Shown: in pieces, positions 8,701 through 17,706 of the stretch | Layout: every line of letters starts with the position of its first letter | How positions within the stretch are numbered: position 1 is the stretch's first letter | From: Prevotella sp. | GTDB taxonomy: Bacteria; Bacteroidota; Bacteroidia; Bacteroidales; Bacteroidaceae | Direction of reading: 5' to 3' | DNA: 64,000 bases | NCBI GenBank assembly: GCA_016286995.1 | Contig: JAEEVA010000005.1 | Span: forward strand, 38,769 to 102,768 | Notes under the pieces: generated by a model | What the model was told of the DNA's origin: nothing | The model's database searches: none | The model's input: only the letters and a program-made list of their open reading frames with translations | Made by a program: the position numbers and the translations under genes

Positions 8701-9324
8701 ATGAAGAAATTATTTACGCTTAGCATGTTCCTGCTGGCCACAGCTTGGGCCATGGCACAGGATAGCAACACTTTCCAGTTTGTCGACAAGGACGGCAATG
8801 TGGTGGCTGACGGAACAACCATTACTGTCAAGGACCTCACAGAAGATGTCTTTTTAGGTAACTTTATCAGCACAGGACTGTCTGTGAAGAACACCTCCAC
8901 GGCAGCAGCCTCCATTCAACTGTCGTACAACATCGAGACCATCGACAACGGCATGTTCCAGATTTGCTTCCCTGAAAACTGCATCACTCGGAGTGAAGCA
9001 GGAGAATACATGACGACCAAAGGTAGTCTGAATGCCGGCGTACAGCGCGATTTGCAGTGCGAATGGTTTCCTGAAACCTACGGCACTTGCAAGGCCCATC
9101 TGGCCATTGAGGTGCTAAGTGCCTTTGGCACCAAAGTTGCCGACGGTCCGGCAGTGACGGTCATCTTCAACTATGCCGACCCGTCTCGTATAGAGAATAT
9201 TCAGCAGGGTACTGTTGTCACCGACAGCTACAACCTGCAAGGCCAACACGCAGCTGAAGGTCACAAGGGACTTACCATTAGCCGACTTTCCAACGGAAAA
9301 ACAATTAAACACATTACAAAATAA
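8701..9324 (+). CDS. Small secreted protein with type IX-like C-terminal tag
   Basis: This 207-aa product starts with a clear signal peptide (MKKLFTLSMFLLATAWAMAQ) and contains a beta-rich core (FQFVDKDGNVVADGTTITV). It ends with a segment starting YNLQGQHAAEG and closing on basic residues, similar to the tails of the proteins at 9338, 34271 and 35702. In-frame ATGs at 8692 and 8695 are also possible starts. No enzymatic motif is visible. Its position between two Omp28-type genes suggests a shared envelope function, but the role is unknown. Confidence 0.7.
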   Translation: MKKLFTLSMFLLATAWAMAQDSNTFQFVDKDGNVVADGTTITVKDLTEDVFLGNFISTGLSVKNTSTAAASIQLSYNIETIDNGMFQICFPENCITRSEAGEYMTTKGSLNAGVQRDLQCEWFPETYGTCKAHLAIEVLSAFGTKVADGPAVTVIFNYADPSRIENIQQGTVVTDSYNLQGQHAAEGHKGLTISRLSNGKTIKHITK

Positions 9325-9337
9325 ACATTATTAGCTT

Positions 9338-11257
9338 ATGAAAAAGTTTTTTACCCTTATTACCTTGCTCGCCACAGTCGGTGTGCTGAGCATGCAGGCA
9401 CAAGCATTCCAGAAGGCACCCTTCAAGTCTGCTACTGCTTCGTCAAGAGCCCAGCGTGCCATCATCGAACCGGGAGCCAATCAGGTTTGGTGGGGCTACG
9501 TTTCTAACAATACCAGTTTAAGTGGGCTGGGTGTCCAGGCAAAAGACACCTATCATTGTGCCATCTTCATACCTGGTAATCATGTTATAGCTGGTGGCAA
9601 AACTATCCAAGCCGTCCGCTTTGGTTTGGTTGCTCCCAATGCCACAAACGCCAAGGTATGGATTGCCAGTAAGAAACCGTCAACCATTGACAATACGAAC
9701 TGCATCGATATTGTTGACGTCCCACAGTCAGATCTTGGCAATATAAACATTGATATACCTCTTAACACACCTTACACCATTCCTTCTACGGGTGTCTATG
9801 TCGGCTATTCATTCACCATATCAGCAATATCTAATTCTGATGATCAGTTTCCTATCTTAATAACAGGCAGCGATGCTCCCAACACACTGATCATTAAAAC
9901 AGATACCAATGTCCCTAGTTGGAGTGACATGAACGGACAAGGTTTCGGCAGTTTGTTCCTGCAAGTTCTGCTTGAAGGAGACTTTGGCGACAACGACGTT
10001 ACACCCTTAGACTTCGGTCCCGTCTATGGAGAAATTAACAAGACTGGCGGTGCAGCATTTGTCATTAACAACAACGGCTATTCTCCTGTTTCCAGCGTCG
10101 ACTACATCATCACTACTGACGGCAATGACAGCCAGGAATTCCACGCCACCATTGAACCCGCTGTTCCTGGTTTTTCGGCAGGATACATGGGAGCCATCAT
10201 TCCTGCAGAAGCAGAGCAATGCATCAAGAACAAAACCCTGACCATTACTAAGGTCAATGGTAACGAGAATAATGCCACCGACAAGACGGCCTCATTCACG
10301 ATGTATTCGTTAAGTGAAATCATCGACCGTACCGTCATCGTGGAACAATTCACCGGTACAGGCTGCGGATGGTGTCCACGTGGACATGTCGGCATGGCCA
10401 AGATGCGTGAAGCCTTTGGCGACCGTTTCGCAGGCGTAGCACTCCATCAGTATAGTGGCCAGTCGTCCGATGCCATGAACATTGCCACCAACAAATACGC
10501 TAAGCTCAGTTTCAGCGGTGCTCCATCGGCACGCATCAATCGCGGCGCAGAGGTAGACCCCTATTACGGCTCATACAATGACATTCTGGAAGATATGAAT
10601 GAAGAACTGGCCATTCCCGCACTAGCTGAGGTACAGGTCAGCGGCAACTTCAACGAAGACAAAACGAAGGTGGACGCCAAAGCCAACCTTCGTCCGCTAT
10701 TCGACGGCACCTATAAGCTGGAGTTCGTACTGGTGGCCGACGGCTTGACAGGTACTGGTTCAGGCTGGAATCAGACTAACTACTACAGCTATGCTTACGC
10801 CAGCCAGACGGGCATTACCAAAGCCGGTCTACCTGATGACCTGAAATATCTCTATGATACTCCTGCAACATTTAACCCCATCTTCAACGACGTCGCCATT
10901 GCCAGCTCGTATGTCAGCGGCTCCAACAAGGTTCCTGCCCAGACGCTGACATCCGGTGAGACCAGTGAGGTCAGCTACACGGTATCAATGCCCACCTACA
11001 CCAAGTTGAAGAATGCCCTGCAGTATGACCAGATCTACGTCCTTGCCATTCTGATTGACAGCAGCAACAAGGTTGTCAACGTGGCCAAGGCCAAGGTGGC
11101 CGACTACGACCCCACTGGCATCAGCGCCGTCAGCAGTAACAACGCCACTGAGACTGTCCGCTACACCCTCGACGGTCGTCAGATTACTGCTCCGCAGCAC
11201 GGTCTGAACATCATCAAGATGAGTGACGGCACCGTCCGTAAGGTCGTGGTTAAGTGA
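9338..11257 (+). CDS. Large Omp28-like secreted protein with CxxC and C-terminal tag
   Basis: This 639-aa protein has a signal peptide, a beta-sandwich N-terminal half and an Omp28-type domain starting near residue 330 (IVEQFTGTGCGWCPRG) with a CGWC redox motif. It ends in a tag, YTLDGRQITAPQHGLNI, followed by a basic tail, typical of Prevotella cell-surface proteins. It is the last gene of the TlpA/Omp28 run and is followed by a strong intrinsic terminator at 11277. It is likely exposed on the cell surface; the substrate is unknown. Confidence 0.8.
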   Translation: MKKFFTLITLLATVGVLSMQAQAFQKAPFKSATASSRAQRAIIEPGANQVWWGYVSNNTSLSGLGVQAKDTYHCAIFIPGNHVIAGGKTIQAVRFGLVAPNATNAKVWIASKKPSTIDNTNCIDIVDVPQSDLGNINIDIPLNTPYTIPSTGVYVGYSFTISAISNSDDQFPILITGSDAPNTLIIKTDTNVPSWSDMNGQGFGSLFLQVLLEGDFGDNDVTPLDFGPVYGEINKTGGAAFVINNNGYSPVSSVDYIITTDGNDSQEFHATIEPAVPGFSAGYMGAIIPAEAEQCIKNKTLTITKVNGNENNATDKTASFTMYSLSEIIDRTVIVEQFTGTGCGWCPRGHVGMAKMREAFGDRFAGVALHQYSGQSSDAMNIATNKYAKLSFSGAPSARINRGAEVDPYYGSYNDILEDMNEELAIPALAEVQVSGNFNEDKTKVDAKANLRPLFDGTYKLEFVLVADGLTGTGSGWNQTNYYSYAYASQTGITKAGLPDDLKYLYDTPATFNPIFNDVAIASSYVSGSNKVPAQTLTSGETSEVSYTVSMPTYTKLKNALQYDQIYVLAILIDSSNKVVNVAKAKVADYDPTGISAVSSNNATETVRYTLDGRQITAPQHGLNIIKMSDGTVRKVVVK

Positions 11258-11276
11258 GAGGGATGAATACAATGAC

Positions 11277-11316
11277 AGCAGGCACTCCTCGACTGAAGGG
11301 GTGCCTGCTTTTGTTT
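11277..11316 (+). terminator. Intrinsic terminator after the TlpA/Omp28 cluster
   Basis: A 12-bp stem (AGCAGGCACTCC with GGGGTGCCTGCT, one mismatch), a 9-nt loop and a T-rich tail lie 20 nt after the stop codon at 11257. Confidence 0.85.
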
Positions 11317-11407
11317 ATGGAGTGCTTGCGGAAGAGGGACATCGCTTTATAGGGAAATTCCTTTGGAGGTTTAGGGGATTTCCTTTTATTTGCAGGCTGA
11401 TTGTTGC

Positions 11408-11416
11408 TATCTTTGC
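11408..11416 (+). promoter_or_regulatory. -7 promoter box for the PorT-like gene
   Basis: TATCTTTGC lies 32 nt before ATG 11449. Confidence 0.6.
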
Positions 11417-11448
11417 AGCGTCGAACAAATAAAAATACTACGACGCTT

Positions 11449-12129
11449 ATGAAGAAGATGATGATGATCATGCTGAGCTTGTTGCTCGCAGTGCCGACAA
11501 TGGCACAATACGGACGACGCCATCCGGAGCCGCGTCCACGTTACGCCCCAGCCCGCCAGACAGCTCCCAGCTACCGCAGGGTGCCTACCGACGTCTATTA
11601 CGGTGTGCGCATCGGTGCGGCATTCTCGACGGTGAACTCCGACGATCCCTATTTGGACGGCGGCTCGATGCGCACCGGTCTGAACGTCGGAGCTGCCATC
11701 GGCCTGCAGGTTGCTCCACTCACACCGATTTATTTTGAGACAGGACTGTCGTATGTAGAGAAGGGCGGCACTGGTCATGTTGACGGTGCGAAGTTCACCT
11801 ACAGCTTGAACTATCTGGAGATGCCACTGGTGCTGAAGTATCAGGTTTTCGTCGACAACATGCTGAGCATACAGCCGTTCCTTGGCGGCTATCTGGCTGT
11901 GGGCATCGACGGTAAGATCAAGGACTTCGGCAACCGCCACGCCTTCAGCTCGTTTGGCGACGAAGGCTTCAAACGCTTCGATGGCGGCATCAGGGTGGGC
12001 TGCGGTCTGCAGTTCAATTACCTGTATGCTGAGGTGGGTTACGACTTCGGACTGGCCAACATCGGCCACGACAACTTCGACACCACGCGAACAGGTTCCC
12101 TGTTTGCCACCATCGGCGTGAATTTCTGA
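11449..12129 (+). CDS. PorT-family outer-membrane beta-barrel protein
   Basis: This 226-aa protein has a signal peptide (MKKMMMIMLSLLLAVPTMAQ), a short Arg/Pro-rich linker and an eight-stranded-barrel pattern (YYGVRIGAAFSTV, YFETGLSYVEKGG, LFATIGVNF) typical of the OMP_b-brl_2 / PorT-like group. The start at 11449 gives the signal peptide and follows the promoter at 11408; the upstream TTG at 11401 does not. It is probably a small outer-membrane protein of unknown function, transcribed alone and convergent with the FadL-type gene. Confidence 0.8.
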   Translation: MKKMMMIMLSLLLAVPTMAQYGRRHPEPRPRYAPARQTAPSYRRVPTDVYYGVRIGAAFSTVNSDDPYLDGGSMRTGLNVGAAIGLQVAPLTPIYFETGLSYVEKGGTGHVDGAKFTYSLNYLEMPLVLKYQVFVDNMLSIQPFLGGYLAVGIDGKIKDFGNRHAFSSFGDEGFKRFDGGIRVGCGLQFNYLYAEVGYDFGLANIGHDNFDTTRTGSLFATIGVNF

Positions 12130-12162
12130 TACCAGCGTTAGCCGGCTCTAAACTATGAACTC

Positions 12163-13641
12163 TTAAAAGTCCACCTGACAGCCGATGCCGAGCACGCGGT
12201 TAGTGCGGGTGAAGGTGTCGCTGACGCCCTCAGCAGGGTAATCATTGCGGTGATACTTGTCGTACATGGTCTGGAAGTAGGCAGCAGAGAGGGTGACATT
12301 GGGCTGCACCTTGTAGCTGAAGCCAAGGCCCATGCTGTAGCTATTGACGACAAATGACATATCATTCATGTATTGGTCAGTGAGTCCGTAGCGTGTCAGC
12401 TGACCACCACAAGAGACGTTCAGGCGGTCGGTGACGTCCCACTCGGCACCAACCAGGAACTCGTTGCTGTTGTGGTCGAGCAGGTCCTGCGTGTTGTTAT
12501 ACCAGTCGGCCTGCTTGTCGAAATAGTGATGCCAGCCCAGATTGACGCGCACATCGTCGATGGGACTCCACTGGGCACCGATGGTGAGCAGTGCGGGAAC
12601 GTCCTCATTGACTTCCTCGCCGTCGCGGAACTTGTTGACGGCGGCAATCTCGCTGGCTTCGTTGACGGTCGATTCATTCTTCATGCGTACCTGCGTCTTG
12701 AACTCATACTTGGCAGCAAAGTTGAAACGGCCCGTCTTATAGTCGACACCGATAATGGGAGCCAGTCCCAGACTGGTCTGGTTACACAGCAGGTTAACTC
12801 CCTGGGCGTACTTCTGCAGATTGTTCAGATTATGGCGCGTACCTTCTAACTGAACCTGCTTGGCGGTCAGTTCGGCTGGAACTGGAGCACCCATGGTCTC
12901 GTACTGGGCAATAGCGGCATTCACCAGGTCGAGACCGTTGTTGACGGTAGTGGCGGCACCCTGCAGGAAGTCGGCAAAGTCGACGTATCCGCCCTCGGTC
13001 TTCACCTGGATGTTACTGATCTTGGCCTTATAGGTAGCATCGCCGTAGAGCAAACGCAAGCCACCATAGACCGACAGGTGTGGGTCAATCTTATAGGCTG
13101 CACCAAACTGGAAGCCGAAATAATACTGACGTCCGCGCATAAAACCGTCCATGTCGTAGCCCTGTGCACCCAGGGGCTGCAACTGGTTGGCAATGCTACC
13201 TACAACGCTCTCGAAGGAGCCGAGACCGTCGCCGAACTCACAGGCACCGCCACCGCCTGGGACGGAGATGTTTGCCTGGATGCTCCAGTTGCCAGTGTTA
13301 TAGGCGGCCTGCAGGGAGGGAATGATAGGGGCGTCAGCCACACCCTCGAACTCCTTGACGCTCTGTCCGTTGTTCTTCTTGCCCAATGCAAAGACAGGAT
13401 TGGTAGAAGTGATGGTACGCGTCTGGTGAGCATACTGCCAGTTGAAGGCGATGTGGAAGCCTTCGTTCATGAACGCCACGCCAGCAGGATTGGAGTAGAC
13501 ACCGTCCAGTCCGATGGCTGCATCGCGTGCAGGGTTCTTCAGAAACAAAATACTCTGGTTCGTGTTGGTTAAGATGCCTCCAGCAAAAGCTGAAGCTGCT
13601 GCCGTCGTAAAAACAATCAGCGACAAAATAAACTTTTTCAT
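12163..13641 (-). CDS. OmpP1/FadL-family outer-membrane transporter
   Basis: This 492-aa barrel belongs to the family that moves hydrophobic molecules such as long-chain fatty acids across the outer membrane. A signal peptide ends at AFA; the mature N-terminus GGILTNTNQSILFLKNPARDA resembles the FadL hatch, and DGVYSNPAGVAFM is the family's conserved NPAG motif. The C-terminal strand ends in phenylalanine (IGCQVDF). Periplasmic-side loops include a helical insertion around residues 240-280. The minus-strand promoter box TACCTTTGC is at 13674-13682. The substrate cannot be inferred. Confidence 0.88.
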   Translation of the reverse strand: MKKFILSLIVFTTAAASAFAGGILTNTNQSILFLKNPARDAAIGLDGVYSNPAGVAFMNEGFHIAFNWQYAHQTRTITSTNPVFALGKKNNGQSVKEFEGVADAPIIPSLQAAYNTGNWSIQANISVPGGGGACEFGDGLGSFESVVGSIANQLQPLGAQGYDMDGFMRGRQYYFGFQFGAAYKIDPHLSVYGGLRLLYGDATYKAKISNIQVKTEGGYVDFADFLQGAATTVNNGLDLVNAAIAQYETMGAPVPAELTAKQVQLEGTRHNLNNLQKYAQGVNLLCNQTSLGLAPIIGVDYKTGRFNFAAKYEFKTQVRMKNESTVNEASEIAAVNKFRDGEEVNEDVPALLTIGAQWSPIDDVRVNLGWHHYFDKQADWYNNTQDLLDHNSNEFLVGAEWDVTDRLNVSCGGQLTRYGLTDQYMNDMSFVVNSYSMGLGFSYKVQPNVTLSAAYFQTMYDKYHRNDYPAEGVSDTFTRTNRVLGIGCQVDF

Positions 13642-13672
13642 TATCCTTTAAACAATTTTTGTTAAAATCGGG

Positions 13673-13695
13673 TGCAAAGGTATTACTTTTGCACA
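13673..13695. promoter_or_regulatory. -7 box of the FadL-type gene within a near-palindrome
   Basis: The minus-strand box TACCTTTGC (13674-13682) faces a plus-strand TACTTTTGC (13684-13692). Together they form a near-perfect palindrome flanked by GTGCAAA and TTTGCAC. More TGCAC/GTGCA motifs follow up to 13780. Confidence 0.5.
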
Positions 13696-13836
13696 AAACA
13701 GCAACAAGAGTGCAATTCCTTTTAAGGTATATTAACTAAAAACAGCACACTTTCTGCACAAATGTGCGAAAATGTGCATGTTTTTAGTGTTTATTTGTCA
13801 CTCAACGCTCATCCACCCAAGGAGCGGAACAAGAGG

Positions 13837-15885
13837 CTACTTCTTCTCGTCCGGATAACTGATGCGCGTATGATAAATGGTCTTCAGCTTTTCGATGAGT
13901 ACCGTCTTGGCATACTGGATGTCGCGGAAAGTGATGGGACACTCGCGGAAGTAACCTTCGGCCACTTGCGAGTCGATAATCTTCTCAACCAGTTGGCGGA
14001 TGCTCTGCTCGGTATAGTCTGGCAATGAACGCGAGGCGGCCTCAACGGAGTCGGCCATCATCAGAATGGCCTGTTCACGGGTAAACGGATTGGGACCAGG
14101 ATAGGTGAACAGCAGCTCGTCGACAAATTCGTTGGGATGTTCGTTCTTATAACGGATGTAGAAGTATTTGGCCTTACCCTGTCCGTGGTGGGTCGCTATG
14201 AAGTCGCGGATAACCTTCGGCAGGTTCTGCTTATCAGCCATTTTTACGCCTTCAGTGACGTGGCTGACTATCACCTGCGCCGACTCAATGTCGCTAAGCA
14301 TGGCGTGGGGGTCGATGCCCGACTGATTCTCAGTGAAGTAGATGGGGTTCGACAGTTTGCCGATATCGTGGTACAAGGCACCAGTACGTACCAGCTGTGC
14401 CTCTGCATCTATCTTGTTGGCTATCTCACCGGCCAGGTTGGCCACCTGAATGGAGTGATTGAAGGTACCTGGAGCCACCTCACTCATACGCCGCAACAGC
14501 TCGTTGTTGGTATTTGAGAGTTCAATGAGGGTGATGTCGCTAATGAATCCGAAGGCTTTCTCGATAATGTAGAGCAACGGATAGGCGAACAGCAACGTCA
14601 CGCCATTGACGATGAGATAGTTGTAGTCGGCAAAGTCAAGCTGAGAGAGGGCGGTAATCTCCATCAGGTCGAAAGCCAGATTGACCGCCATGGCGCTAAT
14701 GGTGACGACAATGGCCGTCTTGAACAGCTGAGATCGCTGCGACAGTTCACGCAGGGAACTGATAGCCACTAGACCAGCCACCATTTCCACAACGACAAAC
14801 TCAAAGGGATGCTGCAACATGATGGCACAGATGCTAATCATGGTAACATGAGTCATGAATGCCGTTCGGGAGTCCATGAACACACGGATGAAGATGGGTA
14901 CCATGGCGTAGGGTAAGATGTACACATGCACGAAGGTGTTGCGCACAAAGAGTGCCGTGAGCAGGGCAAAGATGACGATGAAGGCATAGAGCATGGCCAG
15001 ACTGCGCGGCTTGTCGAAATAGTCCTTGCGGTAGAGGCTGATATAGACCGTGAAGCATACCATGAGGATGGTGATGTAGAGAATCTGCCCCAACAGCGGT
15101 ATCTGGTTCTGCGATTCCTGGCGTCGACGGTCGCTCTCACGCTTGAACGACTCGATGATACGGTAGGTCTTGTCGGTCACGATTTCGCCACGTCCTATGA
15201 TTTTCTGTCCCTTCACCACCAGTCCGGTAGCCAGTGGCACGCTGGCCAGCAGTTCGCTACGGCTGGTCTCGCTACGTTCACGGTCATAGACCAAATTGGG
15301 AACGATATAGTTATTCAGGTTGCACTTCTGCAACAGCGGACGCTGGGCAGCCAGTTTCTCATCCTCAAAGAGTTGCTCATAGGCCGTCTTGGGCGAATAG
15401 ACCTCCATGATACTGACGCTGACAGCAGTCTTCTTGCTGACAACGCTTATCATGCACGACGTATCGGCACGTAGCTCGTCGTACTCCTTGGCTTCCATAA
15501 CACCCTGCTGATAAAGGCTATGCAGGCGGTTGGCGATGACCGTCAGGAACACATTGTCCACATCGGGTATTCCGTCAGCATAATCCTGCAGGAACTTGCG
15601 AACCATATTGCCTTCGACCTCATCCTTATAGCGGTAATAAGGTTCGTAGAGTTTCAACAGGCTATCACGCTCCTGATGAATGACGGCATCCGACTTATAG
15701 ACGGGGAAATCGAAGGGTGCCGTAAAATCGGCATACTTCCATGGACGTCCCTGTTCAATGTGCAGGGAAGTGGTACTGTCGTGAGGCATCGACCATACGA
15801 CGATGGTCACGGTGACAATAACCAGAGCCAGCTTCAACAGGATGCTGCGCCACGAAAAGCTCTCTTTAAGGTTTAAATTGCTCAT
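13837..15885 (-). CDS. 7TM-HD (PgpH-type) cyclic-di-AMP phosphodiesterase
   Basis: This 682-aa membrane protein has an N-terminal TM helix (about 13-32), a periplasmic 7TMR-HDED domain (about 35-270), a block of transmembrane helices (about 285-470) and a cytoplasmic HD domain. The HD residues are visible: FNHSIQVANLAGEIA, LYHDIGKLSNP, VSHVTEGV and THHGQGKAKYF. Homologues (PgpH) hydrolyse c-di-AMP. ATG 15885 was chosen because the longer ORF runs into the promoter repeat. The box TATCTTTGC at 15905-15913 on the minus strand drives it, with CAAA (-33) at 15933-15936. Confidence 0.85.
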   Translation of the reverse strand: MSNLNLKESFSWRSILLKLALVIVTVTIVVWSMPHDSTTSLHIEQGRPWKYADFTAPFDFPVYKSDAVIHQERDSLLKLYEPYYRYKDEVEGNMVRKFLQDYADGIPDVDNVFLTVIANRLHSLYQQGVMEAKEYDELRADTSCMISVVSKKTAVSVSIMEVYSPKTAYEQLFEDEKLAAQRPLLQKCNLNNYIVPNLVYDRERSETSRSELLASVPLATGLVVKGQKIIGRGEIVTDKTYRIIESFKRESDRRRQESQNQIPLLGQILYITILMVCFTVYISLYRKDYFDKPRSLAMLYAFIVIFALLTALFVRNTFVHVYILPYAMVPIFIRVFMDSRTAFMTHVTMISICAIMLQHPFEFVVVEMVAGLVAISSLRELSQRSQLFKTAIVVTISAMAVNLAFDLMEITALSQLDFADYNYLIVNGVTLLFAYPLLYIIEKAFGFISDITLIELSNTNNELLRRMSEVAPGTFNHSIQVANLAGEIANKIDAEAQLVRTGALYHDIGKLSNPIYFTENQSGIDPHAMLSDIESAQVIVSHVTEGVKMADKQNLPKVIRDFIATHHGQGKAKYFYIRYKNEHPNEFVDELLFTYPGPNPFTREQAILMMADSVEAASRSLPDYTEQSIRQLVEKIIDSQVAEGYFRECPITFRDIQYAKTVLIEKLKTIYHTRISYPDEKK

Positions 15886-15904
15886 TTCTCGTTCTATTTT
15901 GCCT

Positions 15905-16005
15905 GCAAAGATACGAATAAGCGAGAACAATACAAAACAAAAAAACAATTTTTTATTTTTATTGTCGAGCGAAAGTACCTTCTCGCAAAGCGAAAAGATA
16001 CGAAA
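15905..16005 (-). repeat. Promoter-bearing dispersed repeat upstream of pgpH-type gene
   Basis: This AT-rich element, ACGAATAAGCGAG followed by AT-rich sequence and TTGTCGAGCG, carries the -7 box (15905-15913) and -33 element (15933-15936) of the minus-strand gene. Related copies lie at 23997, 37328 and 62356. Confidence 0.65.
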
Positions 16006-16010
16006 TAAAG

Positions 16011-16090
16011 TGAAAAGTGAAGAGTGAAAAGTGAAAAATTTGCTTCCGCAGTAAAATAATTCCTAATTCCTAATTCCTAATTCCTATTTT
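16011..16090. repeat. GTGAAAA and TCCTAAT tandem repeats around a GC-cored motif
   Basis: GTGAAAA-type units, the motif AAATTTGCTTCCGCAG (16036-16051) and TTCCTAA units follow each other upstream of the gltX promoter. Confidence 0.7.
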
Positions 16091-16096
16091 TTTTAT

Positions 16097-16104
16097 TACC
16101 TTTG
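16097..16104 (+). promoter_or_regulatory. -7 promoter box for gltX
   Basis: TACCTTTG lies 21 nt before ATG 16126. Confidence 0.6.
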
Positions 16105-16125
16105 TAGCCAAATTTACAGAAAACT

Positions 16126-17667
16126 ATGTCAGAAAGAAGAGTGAGGGTGCGTTTTGCACCCAGTCCCACAGGGGCTTTGCATATTGGCGGCGTTCGTACC
16201 GCACTGTATAATTACCTGTTTGCACGCCAGCATGGCGGCGACTTAGTGTTCCGCATCGAGGACACCGACAGTACGCGTTTCGTACCCGGCGCCGAAGAGT
16301 ATATCATCGAAAGTTTCAAATGGCTGGGCATCCAGTTTGACGAAGGTGTATCGTTTGGTGGCGACAAAGGCCCCTACCGTCAGAGCGAGCGCCGCGATAT
16401 ATATAAGAGGTACGTGAAGCAGTTGCTGGACAACGATAAAGCATACATTGCCTTCGACACGCCGCAGGAACTGGAGCAGAAACGTGCCGAGATCCAGAAC
16501 TTCCAGTACGACTGTCACACCCGTAGCCAGATGCGCAACTCGCTGACCCTTCCAAAGGAAGAGGTCGAGCGATTGATTGCTTCAGGCAGTCAATACGTTG
16601 TCCGTTTCAAGGTGGAGGCAGGTCAGGAGATTCTGGTTAACGACCTGATTCGTGGTGAGGTGCGCGTCAAGAGCGACATCTGCGACGACAAGGTGCTCTA
16701 CAAGAGTGCCGACGAACTGCCCACCTATCATCTGGCCAACATTGTAGACGACCACCTGATGGAGATTTCACACGTCATTCGCGGCGAGGAGTGGCTGCCC
16801 AGTGCCCCCCTGCACGTCATGCTGTACCAGGCCTTTGGCTGGGAGGACACCATGCCGCAGTTTGCACACCTGCCGCTGTTGCTCAAGCCCGATGGCAAGG
16901 GCAAACTGTCGAAGCGTGACGGCGACCGTCTGGGATTCCCCGTGTTCCCCCTGCGCTGGACTGACCCCAAAACGGGTGAGACCAGTCGTGGCTACCGTGA
17001 GGATGGCTACTTCCCCGAGGCCGTCATCAACTTCCTCGCACTATTAGGTTGGAATCCCGGCGGTGAGGAGGAGCTGTTTACGCTCGACGAACTGGTGCCG
17101 CTGTTCGATATCAGCAAGTGCTCGAAGGCTGGTGCTAAGTTTGCCTACGAGAAGGCTGTTTGGTTCAACCACGAGTATATCCTGAAGAAGTCCAATGAGG
17201 AGATTGCCGCCCTCTTTGAGCCCATCGTCAAGGAGCACTGTCCTAACGAGACCTCAGAGCGCATCCTGCAAGTAACGGCAATGATGAAGGACCGTGTCAG
17301 CTTCGTCCACGAGTTGTGGCCACTGTGCTCGTTCTTCTTCGTGGCACCCACGGAGTACGACGAGAAGACGGTAAAGAAGCGCTGGAAGACACCCAATGCT
17401 GAGACCGGCGAAACGGGTAGTGCGCAGCAGCTTTCAGAACTGATGACCGTCTTGCAGGACATCGACGACTTCTCTTTGGAGAACCAGGAGCGCATCGTCC
17501 ATGCCTGGATAGAGCAGAAGGAGTATAAGCTGGGCAACATTATGAATGCCTGGCGCCTGACTCTGGTTGGCGAGGGCAAGGGTCCCGGTATGTTCGACAT
17601 CTCTGCCTTCCTCGGCAAGGAAGAGACGATTGCCCGTATGCAGCGTGCCATAGAAATATTGAGGTAA
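16126..17667 (+). CDS. gltX: Glutamate--tRNA ligase
   Basis: This class I aminoacyl-tRNA synthetase charges tRNA-Glu. In its 513 aa, the HIGH-type motif [13 protein letters not shown] lies near residue 10, [10 protein letters not shown] follows, and the KMSKS loop appears as KLSKRDGDR near residue 264. The length is slightly longer than E. coli GltX, as usual in Bacteroidetes. The gene has its own promoter at 16097 and is followed 39 nt later by waaA; a short tandem repeat fills the gap. Confidence 0.97.
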   Translation: MSERRVRVRFAPSPTGALHIGGVRTALYNYLFARQHGGDLVFRIEDTDSTRFVPGAEEYIIESFKWLGIQFDEGVSFGGDKGPYRQSERRDIYKRYVKQLLDNDKAYIAFDTPQELEQKRAEIQNFQYDCHTRSQMRNSLTLPKEEVERLIASGSQYVVRFKVEAGQEILVNDLIRGEVRVKSDICDDKVLYKSADELPTYHLANIVDDHLMEISHVIRGEEWLPSAPLHVMLYQAFGWEDTMPQFAHLPLLLKPDGKGKLSKRDGDRLGFPVFPLRWTDPKTGETSRGYREDGYFPEAVINFLALLGWNPGGEEELFTLDELVPLFDISKCSKAGAKFAYEKAVWFNHEYILKKSNEEIAALFEPIVKEHCPNETSERILQVTAMMKDRVSFVHELWPLCSFFFVAPTEYDEKTVKKRWKTPNAETGETGSAQQLSELMTVLQDIDDFSLENQERIVHAWIEQKEYKLGNIMNAWRLTLVGEGKGPGMFDISAFLGKEETIARMQRAIEILR

Positions 17668-17706
17668 GAGTGAAGAGTGAAAAGTGAATAATTTGCTACC
17701 GCATTA
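17666..17706. repeat. GAGTGAA repeat and GC-cored motif before waaA
   Basis: GAGTGAA/AAGTGAA units are followed by ATTTGCTACCGCAT (17691-17704), which almost touches the waaA start codon. Confidence 0.7.
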
